Assembly (NCBI GenBank): GCA_019455065.1
Contig: JACFNC010000005.1
Span: 229,913 to 293,912, forward strand
Source: Rhodospirillales bacterium
GTDB lineage: Bacteria > Pseudomonadota > Alphaproteobacteria > Rhodospirillales > Magnetospirillaceae
Direction: 5' to 3'
Length of the DNA: 64,000 nucleotides
The notes under the pieces: model-generated
What the model was told of the DNA's origin: nothing
The model's database searches: none
Seen by the model: the letters and a program-made list of their open reading frames with translations, nothing else
Position numbers and translations under genes: made by a program
Shown here: piece after piece, positions 35,657 through 43,584 of the stretch
Layout of the letters: each line of letters starts with the position of its first letter
Numbering within the stretch: position 1 is the stretch's first letter

Positions 35657-35737
35657 TGCACCGAGGTCTATCGCAGGGAGGGCGAGAACTGGCGCATCGT
35701 TCAAACCCATTGGTCCCTCACCGGCAACGGCTCATAA
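35657..35737 (+). pseudogene. C-terminal remnant of an NTF2/SnoaL-like (DUF4440) gene
   Basis: The plus-strand frame reads TEVYRREGENWRIVQTHWS followed by a few residues and TAA. This is the typical last strand of NTF2-like DUF4440 proteins. Nothing upstream in frame continues the fold, so only the 3' end of the gene survives. It sits tail-to-head against the HxlR-like fragment, consistent with a deletion that removed both gene bodies. Confidence 0.4.
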
Positions 35738-35749
35738 TCGCCTGGACCC

Positions 35750-38242
35750 ATGCCCTCGCCCCCTTCCGACCTGCCGATCGAGTCGGCGCTTCCCGACCTG
35801 CGCCGCGCCCTGGCCGATGCCGGCATGGCGGTGTTGCAGGCGCCGCCGGGGGCGGGGAAGACGACGCGGGTGCCGCTGGCGCTGCTGGACGAGGGCTGGC
35901 TGGGCGGGCGGCGCATCGTCATGCTGGAGCCGCGGCGGCTCGCGACCCGGGCGGCGGCGCGGCGGATGGCGGCGATGCTCGGCGAGGAGGTGGGCGCGAC
36001 GGTGGGCTACCGCATGCGCCTCGACAGCCGGGTCGGCCCCGCCACCCGCATCGAGGTGGTCACCGAGGGCGTGCTCACCCGCATGCTCCAGGACGACCCC
36101 GCGCTCGAGGGCGTGGGCCTGCTGGTGTTCGATGAATTCCACGAGCGCAGCCTGAACGCCGACCTCGGTCTGGCCCTGGCGCTGGAATGCCGCCGCGCGC
36201 TGCGCGACGATCTGCGGCTGCTGGTGATGTCGGCGACGCTCGACGGCGGGCCGGTGGCGGCGTTGCTGGGCGGGGCGCCGGTGGTCGCCAGCGAGGGCCG
36301 GGCGTGGGCGGTTTCGACGCGCTGGCTGCCCCGCGCCGCGACCGACCGCATCGAGGCGGCGGTTGCGGCGGCGGTGCGGCGGGCCTTGGCCGAGGAGGAC
36401 GGCGACATCCTCGCCTTCCTGCCGGGCGAGGCGGAAATCCGGCGCACGGCCGCCGCCCTCGACGGGCTGCCGGACACGGTCATCCTGGCGCCGCTCTACG
36501 GCAACCTGCCGCAGGCGGAGCAGGACCAGGCCATCCGCCCCGCTCCGCCGGGTCGGCGCAAGGTGGTCCTGGCAACCTCCATCGCCGAGACCAGCCTGAC
36601 CATCGAGGGCGTGCGCGTGGTGGTCGACGGCGGCCTGATGCGGGTGCCGCGCTTCGAGCCGCGCAGCGGCATGACCCGTCTGGTCACGGTCAGGGTTTCC
36701 AAAGCCTCGGCGGAGCAGCGCCAGGGCCGCGCCGGCCGCCTGGGGGCGGGGGTGTGCTACCGCCTGTGGAGCGAGGCCGAGCATCGCGCCCTCGCCGCCT
36801 TCAACACGCCCGAGATCATCGAGGCGGATCTTGCGCCGCTGGCCCTGGAACTGGCTGCATGGGGAAGCGAGCCGTCCGCCCTGTCCTGGCTCGATCCGCC
36901 GCCGCAAGGGGCGTTCGCCCAGGCGCGCGAGTTGCTGGGCAGTCTGGGCGCCATCGAGGGCGGCGGCCGTCTCACCGCGCACGGCCGCGCCATGGCCGCC
37001 CTGGGCCTGCACCCGCGCCTCGCCCACATGGCGCTCGAGGGGCGTGACATGGGTTTGGGCCGGCTGGCCTGCGAGATCGCCGCCTTGCTCGAGGAGCGCG
37101 ACATCCTGCGGGCAGGGCCGGGCGAGCGTGATTCCGACCTGCGCACCCGGGTGGAGGCTTTGCGCGCACCGGCAGGGCGGCGCGGGGCGGACCCGGGGGC
37201 GGTGCGCCGCGTGCTCGAAACCGCCCGCCACTGGCAACGCCGCCTGGGCATCGCCGCCGGCGCCGACGACAATGTCGAGGCGGCCGGCTTCCTGCTGGCC
37301 TTCGCCTATCCCGACCGCATCGCCCAGCGGCGGCCCGGCGGCGAGCGGCAGTACCGGCTGAGCAACGGCCGCGGCGCCTTCTTCGCCGCGCCCGAGGCAT
37401 TGTCGGCGGCGGACTGGCTGGCGATCGCCGAACTCGACGGCGACCGGCGCGAGGCCCGCATCTTCCTCGCCGCGCCGCTGCGCCAGGCGGAAATCGAGGA
37501 GCACTTCGCCGACCTGATTCGCACGGTCGATTCGGTCGGCTGGAGCGGACGCGACGAGGCGGTGCTGGCGCGCCGGCAGCGCTGCCTGGGCGCCCTGGTG
37601 CTGGCCGACGAGTCCGCGGCGGCGGCGCCCGAGGCGGTGACCGCGGCCTTGATGCAGGGCATCCGCGAGATGGGACTGGCGGCGCTGCCCTGGACGCCCG
37701 ACTTGCTCAGGTTCCGCGACCGGGTCGCCTTCATGCGGCGGCTGGAGGGCGACGAATGGCCGGACCTCTCGGATGCCGCGCTGCTCGCAGGGCTGGAGTC
37801 GTGGCTGGCGCCGTACGCGGCCGGCATGTCGCGCCGCGCGCACCTGGCGAAGCTGGACCTCGCGGCCGCACTCCGCGCGCAGTTGAGTTGGGAGCAAAGC
37901 CGGCGGCTCGACGCCCTGGCGCCGACCCATGTCGTGGCGCCGAGCGGCTCGCGCCTGCTTGTCGACTATTCGGGCGAGGAGCCGGTGCTGGCGGTTCGCT
38001 TGCAGGAGATGTTCGGGCTCGCCGAGACGCCCGCGATCGCAGGCGGCCGGGTGCCGCTGCTGCTCCATCTGCTGTCGCCGGCGCACCGGCCCATGCAGGT
38101 CACCCGCGACCTCGCCGGGTTCTGGGCCTCGGGCTACAAGGCCGTGCGCAGCGACCTGCGCGGACGCTATCCCAAGCACCACTGGCCGGAAGACCCCCTT
38201 CAGGCCCTTCCGACCAGCCGCGCCAAACCCCGTGCGCGCTAG
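35750..38242 (+). CDS. hrpB: ATP-dependent RNA helicase HrpB
   Basis: This 830-aa DEAH-family helicase has Walker A GAPPGAGKTTRVPLALL-type motif near residue 30 (APPGAGKTT) and the DEFHERS box. It also has SATLDGG (motif III), ATSIAETSLTIEGVRVVVDGG (motif V) and QRQGRAGRLGAGVCYRLW (motif VI). The C-terminal HrpB-specific region ends with VTRDLAGFWASGYKAVRSDLRGRYPKHHWPEDP, the family's hallmark. Its cellular role is not well defined in most bacteria. It is a single gene, starting 12 nt after the NTF2-like remnant. Confidence 0.95.
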   Translation: MPSPPSDLPIESALPDLRRALADAGMAVLQAPPGAGKTTRVPLALLDEGWLGGRRIVMLEPRRLATRAAARRMAAMLGEEVGATVGYRMRLDSRVGPATRIEVVTEGVLTRMLQDDPALEGVGLLVFDEFHERSLNADLGLALALECRRALRDDLRLLVMSATLDGGPVAALLGGAPVVASEGRAWAVSTRWLPRAATDRIEAAVAAAVRRALAEEDGDILAFLPGEAEIRRTAAALDGLPDTVILAPLYGNLPQAEQDQAIRPAPPGRRKVVLATSIAETSLTIEGVRVVVDGGLMRVPRFEPRSGMTRLVTVRVSKASAEQRQGRAGRLGAGVCYRLWSEAEHRALAAFNTPEIIEADLAPLALELAAWGSEPSALSWLDPPPQGAFAQARELLGSLGAIEGGGRLTAHGRAMAALGLHPRLAHMALEGRDMGLGRLACEIAALLEERDILRAGPGERDSDLRTRVEALRAPAGRRGADPGAVRRVLETARHWQRRLGIAAGADDNVEAAGFLLAFAYPDRIAQRRPGGERQYRLSNGRGAFFAAPEALSAADWLAIAELDGDRREARIFLAAPLRQAEIEEHFADLIRTVDSVGWSGRDEAVLARRQRCLGALVLADESAAAAPEAVTAALMQGIREMGLAALPWTPDLLRFRDRVAFMRRLEGDEWPDLSDAALLAGLESWLAPYAAGMSRRAHLAKLDLAAALRAQLSWEQSRRLDALAPTHVVAPSGSRLLVDYSGEEPVLAVRLQEMFGLAETPAIAGGRVPLLLHLLSPAHRPMQVTRDLAGFWASGYKAVRSDLRGRYPKHHWPEDPLQALPTSRAKPRAR

Positions 38243-38302
38243 GCGGCCGTGCGCATCGATGCGCTCGTAGAATCATTTCCGAATGGTTAAGAAGCGGGCA
38301 TA

Positions 38303-39592
38303 GTGATCGCCATGCCCGCAACTCGGCAACGACATGGCGGCGGTGCGGCGCGCCGCTTCGATCAATATCTCGATCTCATCGCCGAGATGGGGCAGGACTT
38401 CGCCGCTTCGCGGGATATCGGGCATACGGTGCGAAGAGGCCTGGTCAGGATCGCGGAGGCCGTGGAGGCCGAGGCCGCCTCGGTCTTTCTGAGTGACGAC
38501 GAGACGGGCGAAATCGTCTGCCACGCCTGCGCGGGGCCGGTGGACATTTCCGGACTGCGCTTGCCTGCCGGTACCGGGATCGTCGGGAAGACCATCGCCG
38601 AGGGACGCGCGCGGCTGGTCCGCGATGTCCGCAGGAATCCCGATTTCCAAGAGGCAGTCGACGCCCGCACCGGCTTCGTCACGCGCAGTATCCTCTGTGC
38701 GCCGATGACGGCGGCCGGGCGGTGCCTCGGCGCGATCGAAGTGGTCAACAAGCGCGCCGGCCGGCTGTTCGGCGCCGCGGACAGCCGTCTGCTCGAGGCG
38801 TTGGGGGCCTCCGCCGCGCTCGCCGTCAGCCATGCCCGCCTGACCGCCGCGATGATCAAACAGGAGGCGGTGCGGCGCGAGTTGGAACTCGCCGCCGAGA
38901 TCCAGAGGGGCATGCTGCCCCCCAACCTGGACGACGTGCCGCTGTGGGGGATCAACCTGCCGGCGCGGGCGGTTTCCGGGGACTTCTTCGACATCCTGCC
39001 GCTGGGGGGTGGCAAGTTCGCGTTCAGCATCGGCGACGTGTCGGGCAAGGGCATCAACGCCGCCCTGCTGATGGCCAAGACGAGCAGCCTGTTCCGGTGC
39101 CTGGCCAAGACGATGGAAAGCCCCGGCCGCCTGCTCGCCGCCGTCAATGCCGAGCTGTGCGAGACGGGGATGATGGGCATGTTCGTGACCATGGCCGCAG
39201 GCGTCTTCGACCAGGCGAGCGGAACGGTGCTGCTGGCCAGCGCCGGCCACGAACCGGCCGTCGTGCACCGTGCCGGGGCCGGAGGGTTCGAAGTACTTCC
39301 GCCGCATGCGCCGCCGCTGGGTATCGCCGCCGACCTCATCGGCCCGGCGGTGCCCGAAGACCGGCTGGCGCTCGGTGACGGTTGCCTCTATCTGTTCACC
39401 GACGGCTTGACGGAATGCGCGCTGGGGGACGGCGGCATGCTGGGGTCGGACGGCGTTCGGGACCTGATCGAGCGCTATGCCGACCTGCAGCCGGCGCAGC
39501 GCGTCGCGGCCTTGGCGGCGCGCGTTTCGCGGCCCGACGCCGCGGTGCGCGATGATCTGACGCTGCTGCTGGTGGGGCACCGGGCGCGATGA
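38303..39592 (+). CDS. GAF-SpoIIE serine phosphatase (RsbU/RsbP-like)
   Basis: The 429-aa protein pairs an N-terminal GAF sensor domain (about 25-180, with LRLPAGTGIVGKTIAEGRARLV and RSILCAPMTAAGRCLGAIEVVN) with a SpoIIE-type PP2C phosphatase. The phosphatase domain runs about 200-425 and has LELAAEIQRGMLPPN, GDVSGKGINAALLMAKTSSLF and YLFTDGLTECAL. In partner-switching systems this enzyme removes phosphate from a STAS protein. A STAS gene and a matching kinase gene follow immediately, each with a 4-nt overlap. The start may be GTG 38303 or ATG 38312. Confidence 0.9.
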   Translation: MIAMPATRQRHGGGAARRFDQYLDLIAEMGQDFAASRDIGHTVRRGLVRIAEAVEAEAASVFLSDDETGEIVCHACAGPVDISGLRLPAGTGIVGKTIAEGRARLVRDVRRNPDFQEAVDARTGFVTRSILCAPMTAAGRCLGAIEVVNKRAGRLFGAADSRLLEALGASAALAVSHARLTAAMIKQEAVRRELELAAEIQRGMLPPNLDDVPLWGINLPARAVSGDFFDILPLGGGKFAFSIGDVSGKGINAALLMAKTSSLFRCLAKTMESPGRLLAAVNAELCETGMMGMFVTMAAGVFDQASGTVLLASAGHEPAVVHRAGAGGFEVLPPHAPPLGIAADLIGPAVPEDRLALGDGCLYLFTDGLTECALGDGGMLGSDGVRDLIERYADLQPAQRVAALAARVSRPDAAVRDDLTLLLVGHRAR

Positions 39593-40020
39593 CGGGGGGG
39601 GAGGCGGCTCCGCTGGTGGAATTGCGGTTTCTCGCCGCGGCCAATCGCCTGCGGCGGGTGCGGCGGATCGTGCATGGCCACCTGCTGCGGTGCGGCTGCG
39701 CCGACGCCTGCGCGCGCGACGTGGTGATAGCGGTCGACGAGGCCTGCCAGAACATCATTCGCCACGCCTACCGGGGCGAGTCCGGCAAGATCATTCTTCA
39801 GCTTCGGCGCAATGGCGATGATGTGGTCGTGCGCCTTATCGACTTCGCCCCCCCTGTCGACCCGACGAGGATACGCCCGCGCCCCCTCGACGAGTTGCGG
39901 CCGGGCGGGCTCGGAACCCACCTGATCCGCCAATTGATGGACCGGATCGAATTCCTGCCGCCGCCGGACGGCGCCGGCAATCTGTTGCAGATGACGAAGA
40001 AGATCGGATGTCCGCCATGA
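39589..40020 (+). CDS. RsbW-like anti-sigma/serine kinase
   Basis: This 143-aa GHKL-fold protein has the HATPase_c_2 pattern of RsbW/SpoIIAB. The N-box is VVIAVDEACQNIIRHAYRG and the ATP-lid region is LRPGGLGTHLIRQLMDRIEF with its GxG loop. Such kinases phosphorylate a STAS protein on serine. Its start overlaps the phosphatase stop and its own stop overlaps the STAS start, giving a complete switch cassette. No sigma factor is encoded nearby, so the usual anti-sigma role is not supported here. Confidence 0.88.
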   Translation: MTGGEAAPLVELRFLAAANRLRRVRRIVHGHLLRCGCADACARDVVIAVDEACQNIIRHAYRGESGKIILQLRRNGDDVVVRLIDFAPPVDPTRIRPRPLDELRPGGLGTHLIRQLMDRIEFLPPPDGAGNLLQMTKKIGCPP

Positions 40021-40349
40021 ACGTCACCACCACCCGGACAGACCGCCACGCGGTCGTCGCCCTGCAGGGCGAGGTAGACCTGCAAACCTCGCCCCAGGTG
40101 CGCAAGGAACTTCTGCAGTGCCTCGGCGAGGCGTTTCACGTTTTCGTCGATCTCGCCGGGGTCACCTATATCGACAGTTCGGGAGTTGCCAGCCTGGTCG
40201 AAGCCTTCCAACTGGCGCGCAAGAACGGCACCCGGTTCGCCCTGGTGGGGGTGAGCGACGCGGCGTTGCGCGTGCTCCAGCTTGCCCGCCTCGACCGGGT
40301 GTTCGCCATCTTTCCCAGCCTCGACGACGCGATCGCCGCCGGGCGCTGA
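40017..40349 (+). CDS. STAS-domain protein (MlaB-like position, SpoIIAA-like site)
   Basis: This 110-aa single STAS domain shows the phosphorylation loop TYIDSSGVASLVEAFQ, with Ser55 as the likely target by analogy with SpoIIAA, and the preceding GEVDLQTSPQVRKEL strand-helix. The ATG at 40017 is preferred because of the ATGA overlap; an upstream ATG at 40008 would add three residues. Only 3 nt separate it from the MlaE-type permease gene, the place an MlaB subunit would occupy. It may therefore be both the target of the kinase-phosphatase pair and a subunit of the transporter. Keeping a DSSG motif rather than the DTxG of E. coli MlaB suggests real phosphorylation. Confidence 0.85.
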   Translation: MNVTTTRTDRHAVVALQGEVDLQTSPQVRKELLQCLGEAFHVFVDLAGVTYIDSSGVASLVEAFQLARKNGTRFALVGVSDAALRVLQLARLDRVFAIFPSLDDAIAAGR

Positions 40350-40352
40350 GCG

Positions 40353-41153
40353 ATGAGGCGCCTGCTGCACCTTGCCGAGCGGGTCGGTCGGGCGACGGCC
40401 AAGGGGGTCGACGAGCTTGGCTTCGGCGCCGCCCTGTTCGGCGAAAGCCTCTTCTGGCTTTTCATGGGGCCGCGGCGCCGCCAGCCGGTACGCGTGGGTC
40501 CGATCTTCGCGCAGGCAATGGAAATCGGCATTCACGCGCTTCCCATCATCACCGTTCTGGCGGTGACCATAGGGGTCATGCTGGCGATCCAGGGCATATA
40601 CAGCCTGCGCGCCTTCGGTGCCGAGCAGCAGGTGGTGCTGGGGATCGCCCTGTCACTGGTGCGCGAGTTCGCGCCGCTGATCACGGGCATCCTGGTGGCC
40701 GGGCGTTCCGGCTCGGCCCTCGCCGCCCGCCTGGGCACCATGCGCATCAACCAGGAGGTCGATGCCCTGCGCGTCATGGGCATCAGCCCGGTCCGGTTTC
40801 TCGTCGTGCCGCCACTGTTGGCGATGGTGGTGATGGTGCCGGCCCTGACGATGTGGGCGATGCTGGTGGGGCTGACGGGTGCCGGGCTCTACGTGTCGGC
40901 CGAACTCGGCATGAGCATGGGGGCCTATTATCAGCAGGTATTGGACGTTCTGGCGTCCAACGACCTTCTGCATGGCTTCGGAAAGAGCGCGATCTTCGCC
41001 GTGCTCATCACCATCGTCGGCGTGGTCAACGGAGCGCTGGTGGCCGGTGGAGCCGAGGGGGTGGGCCGCATGACGACGCGCTCGGTCGTGCACGCGATCA
41101 GCGCCATCGTCATCACCGACATGATCTTCGTCTTCATGGTCACCCGCGGATGA
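40353..41153 (+). CDS. MlaE-family lipid ABC transporter permease
   Basis: The 266-aa inner-membrane permease belongs to the MlaE/YrbE family that moves phospholipids between membranes with MCE proteins. Family blocks are QAMEIGIHALPIITVLAVTIGVMLAIQG, REFAPLITGILVAGRSGSALAARLGTMRINQEVDALRVMG and the VARPR-like VVPPLLAMVVMVPAL. About five membrane segments are present. The stop overlaps the start of the ATPase gene. Confidence 0.93.
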   Translation: MRRLLHLAERVGRATAKGVDELGFGAALFGESLFWLFMGPRRRQPVRVGPIFAQAMEIGIHALPIITVLAVTIGVMLAIQGIYSLRAFGAEQQVVLGIALSLVREFAPLITGILVAGRSGSALAARLGTMRINQEVDALRVMGISPVRFLVVPPLLAMVVMVPALTMWAMLVGLTGAGLYVSAELGMSMGAYYQQVLDVLASNDLLHGFGKSAIFAVLITIVGVVNGALVAGGAEGVGRMTTRSVVHAISAIVITDMIFVFMVTRG

Positions 41154-41959
41154 CCGATCAGCCGCCCCGTTCCGTCACCATCGAGGTCGAAAACCTGGTC
41201 ACGCATTACGGCGACCGGCTGATCCTCAAAGGCGTCAGCCTGACGGTCTATGACGGCGAGATTCTGGTGATCATGGGGGGCAGCGGTTCGGGCAAGAGCA
41301 CCCTTCTCAACCACCTGCTGGGGCTGCTGCGCCCGACCTCGGGGCGGGTCCGGCTGCTCGGCCTGGACATCAACGACTGCACACCCCTCGAACTCCAGGA
41401 ACTGCGCAAGAAGATGGGCGTGGCCTTTCAAGGCGGCGCGTTGTTCAGTTCGATGACGGTCGGCGAGAACATCATGCTGCCGCTCTACGAGCACACCCGC
41501 CTCGATCGCAAGACCATGGAGATCATGGTGCGCCTGAAGATGGAGGTGGTCGAACTCGCGGGGTTCGAGAACCTGATGCCGGCCGAGCTCTCCGGCGGCA
41601 TGATCAAGCGCGCGGCGCTGGCCCGCGCCATCGTCATGGATCCCAAGCTGCTGTTCTGCGACGAGCCCTCGGCGGGGCTCGATCCGGTCGTCTCGGCCTC
41701 GATCGACGACCTTATCCTGCGCCTGCGCGACGCCATGGGCATGACCATCGTGGTGGTAACGCATGAACTCGAGAGCGCCTTCAAGATCGCCGACCGCATC
41801 TGCGTGCTCGACCGTGGCGAGATCATAGCGTTGGGCAGCGTCCAGGAAATACGCGACAGCGACAACGAAAGGGTGCAGAACCTGCTGAACCGGCGCACCG
41901 AGGAGGTTACATTGGACGTCGACGCCTATCTGCGACGGCTGACGGGCGAGGGGGGCTGA
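41150..41959 (+). CDS. MlaF-family lipid ABC transporter ATPase
   Basis: The 269-aa ATPase drives the MCE lipid transporter. Walker A is MGGSGSGKSTLLNHL near residue 44, the Q-loop is GVAFQGGALFSSMTVGENI, the signature is ELSGGMIKRAALARAIV, and Walker B is LLFCDEPSAGLDPV followed by VTHELESAF. The GGALFSS and LSGGM elements are specific for the MlaF group. It overlaps the permease gene by 4 nt and precedes the MCE gene by 9 nt. Confidence 0.94.
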   Translation: MTDQPPRSVTIEVENLVTHYGDRLILKGVSLTVYDGEILVIMGGSGSGKSTLLNHLLGLLRPTSGRVRLLGLDINDCTPLELQELRKKMGVAFQGGALFSSMTVGENIMLPLYEHTRLDRKTMEIMVRLKMEVVELAGFENLMPAELSGGMIKRAALARAIVMDPKLLFCDEPSAGLDPVVSASIDDLILRLRDAMGMTIVVVTHELESAFKIADRICVLDRGEIIALGSVQEIRDSDNERVQNLLNRRTEEVTLDVDAYLRRLTGEGG

Positions 41960-41968
41960 CGGGGCGCC

Positions 41969-42970
41969 ATGCGGGACAATCGCGTCAACTATATCGTGGT
42001 GGGCATGTTCGTCATCGCCATGCTGGCGGCGCTGCTGGTGTCGCTGGCGTTGCTGACCGGCCGGACCGGCCCCACCGACACCTACTACGCCGTCTACGAC
42101 AACGTTTCCGGCGTGGGCACCGGAACCCAGGTTCTGTACGAGGGTTTCAACGTCGGCCAGGTGGAAGAGATCGTGCCGGTGCAGCGCAACGGGAAAACCC
42201 GGTTCCAGGTTGTCTTGAGTGTCCGCGAAGGCTGGCGCATTCCCGCGGACAGCGTGGCGATGATCGCCGCCTCGGGTCTGCTGTCGGCGGTTGCCGTGGA
42301 CATTAGAAGCGGTGACAGCGAATCCGTGCTGGCGCCGGGCGACGAGATACCAGCCGGACCGTCCGGCAACATGTTCGCGGTGGTCACCGACATCGCCGCC
42401 CAAGTCAGCGATCTCAGCCAGAACGCCCTCAAGCCGCTGATCGCCAATCTGAATCGGCAGCTCGACGCGTTCGGAGTCATACTCGAGGATCAGGCCCCGG
42501 AACTGATGGCCAGCATGATCGCCGTGGTCGCCGACCTGTCGGCCAAGACACCGGCGATCACCACGAACGTTCAGAAATTCTCGGAAGACATCAGCCGCAG
42601 CGGCGAGCAGCTGAACAGGATGCTCGACGACGGCAACGTGGAGCGCGTCGGGCAGATACTGGGGGGCATCGAAAAGACGACCAGCGACTTCGCCCGCCTC
42701 ACCCAGGATTTGAACGAAAGCCGGAAACTCGTCGACCAGGTCCTGGTCGGCCTGAATCAAGTGGTTGCAGACAACAGGACCACGGTGGCGGCAAGCCTGC
42801 GCGACCTCCGTTACACCATGCAGACGGTCTCGCGCAGCATCGACACCATCACCAGCGATCTCGAGGGAACCACCCGCAACATGCATGAATTCAGCCGCCA
42901 GGTGCGCCAGAACCCCGGCCTTCTGCTCGGCGGCACCGCCCCCCCTGACGAGCGGGGAAGCCGTCGATGA
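41969..42970 (+). CDS. MCE/MlaD-family lipid-binding protein
   Basis: The 333-aa protein has one N-terminal membrane anchor (about 8-30), a single MCE domain (about 38-130, with VSGVGTGTQVLYEGFNVGQVEEI and VAMIAASGLLSAVAVDI), and a long helical tail rich in heptad-like Leu/Asn/Thr (about 130-320). The tail is longer than that of E. coli MlaD. With the lipoprotein gene next door it is more like the Mce/PqiB arrangement, where helices form a channel across the periplasm. The stop overlaps the lipoprotein gene by 4 nt. Confidence 0.92.
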   Translation: MRDNRVNYIVVGMFVIAMLAALLVSLALLTGRTGPTDTYYAVYDNVSGVGTGTQVLYEGFNVGQVEEIVPVQRNGKTRFQVVLSVREGWRIPADSVAMIAASGLLSAVAVDIRSGDSESVLAPGDEIPAGPSGNMFAVVTDIAAQVSDLSQNALKPLIANLNRQLDAFGVILEDQAPELMASMIAVVADLSAKTPAITTNVQKFSEDISRSGEQLNRMLDDGNVERVGQILGGIEKTTSDFARLTQDLNESRKLVDQVLVGLNQVVADNRTTVAASLRDLRYTMQTVSRSIDTITSDLEGTTRNMHEFSRQVRQNPGLLLGGTAPPDERGSRR

Positions 42971-43584
42971 AGGACACGGCCATGCGACCGATCATCCTGC
43001 TTCCCGTGCTCGCCCTCATCCTGCTCGGCGGCTGCGCCCAGCCCGAACTGCCGCGCGATCATTTCTACCGGCTGATGGTGCCGACGCCCGAGGGCGCATC
43101 CAGCGCCCCGGAACTTCCCGGTGTGATCGAGGTGCAGCGGCTGGCGGCCGACGGACTGGTCAGCGAACGGCCCCTGGTGTTTTCCTTCCGCGACGATACC
43201 CAGGCGTTGCGCCAGTACAATTACAATCTCTGGAACGAAGCGCCGCCGGCCATCGTGCAGGATCAGCTTTCGCGCTACCTGCAGGCGGCCGGGATAGCGC
43301 GCCGGGTGGTCACACCCGAACTGCGCCAGCGGCCGGACTATCAGGTGGTCGGCAAGATCCGGCGTTTCGAACAGGTGGTCGGCGCGCCGCACGGGGTGGC
43401 CGTCGAGTTGGAACTGGGTGTGGTTCGACTAAGGGATGACGGGCTCGTATTTCGGCGGTCGTATTTCGCCGAGCGGAAGACCGTGGACGACGCGCCGGCC
43501 ACCGCCGCGCGGGCGATCAATGAGGCGCTCGCCGAGGTATTCGCGGGCTTCGTCAGGGACATTCGAGAACTTAAGGTACGCTGA
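42967..43584 (+). CDS. PqiC-like ABC-transport auxiliary lipoprotein
   Basis: This 205-aa lipoprotein has a signal peptide with lipobox LLGGCAQ (cleavage before the Cys at about residue 20). The mature part matches the ABC-type transport auxiliary lipoprotein family (HFYRLMVPTPEG, VIEVQRLAADGLVSERPLVF, NYNLWNEAPPAIVQDQLSRYL). It probably sits in the outer membrane and completes the MCE lipid path. It is the last gene of the run that starts with the phosphatase at 38303. Its TGA overlaps the next start by a single base. Confidence 0.88.
   Translation: MKDTAMRPIILLPVLALILLGGCAQPELPRDHFYRLMVPTPEGASSAPELPGVIEVQRLAADGLVSERPLVFSFRDDTQALRQYNYNLWNEAPPAIVQDQLSRYLQAAGIARRVVTPELRQRPDYQVVGKIRRFEQVVGAPHGVAVELELGVVRLRDDGLVFRRSYFAERKTVDDAPATAARAINEALAEVFAGFVRDIRELKVR

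Noticed and set aside
38303..40349. Reading the phosphatase-kinase-STAS trio as a general stress sigma control
   Set aside because: No sigma factor or EcfG/PhyR/NepR gene is next to it, and the trio runs directly into the lipid transporter. The sigma role is possible but less supported.
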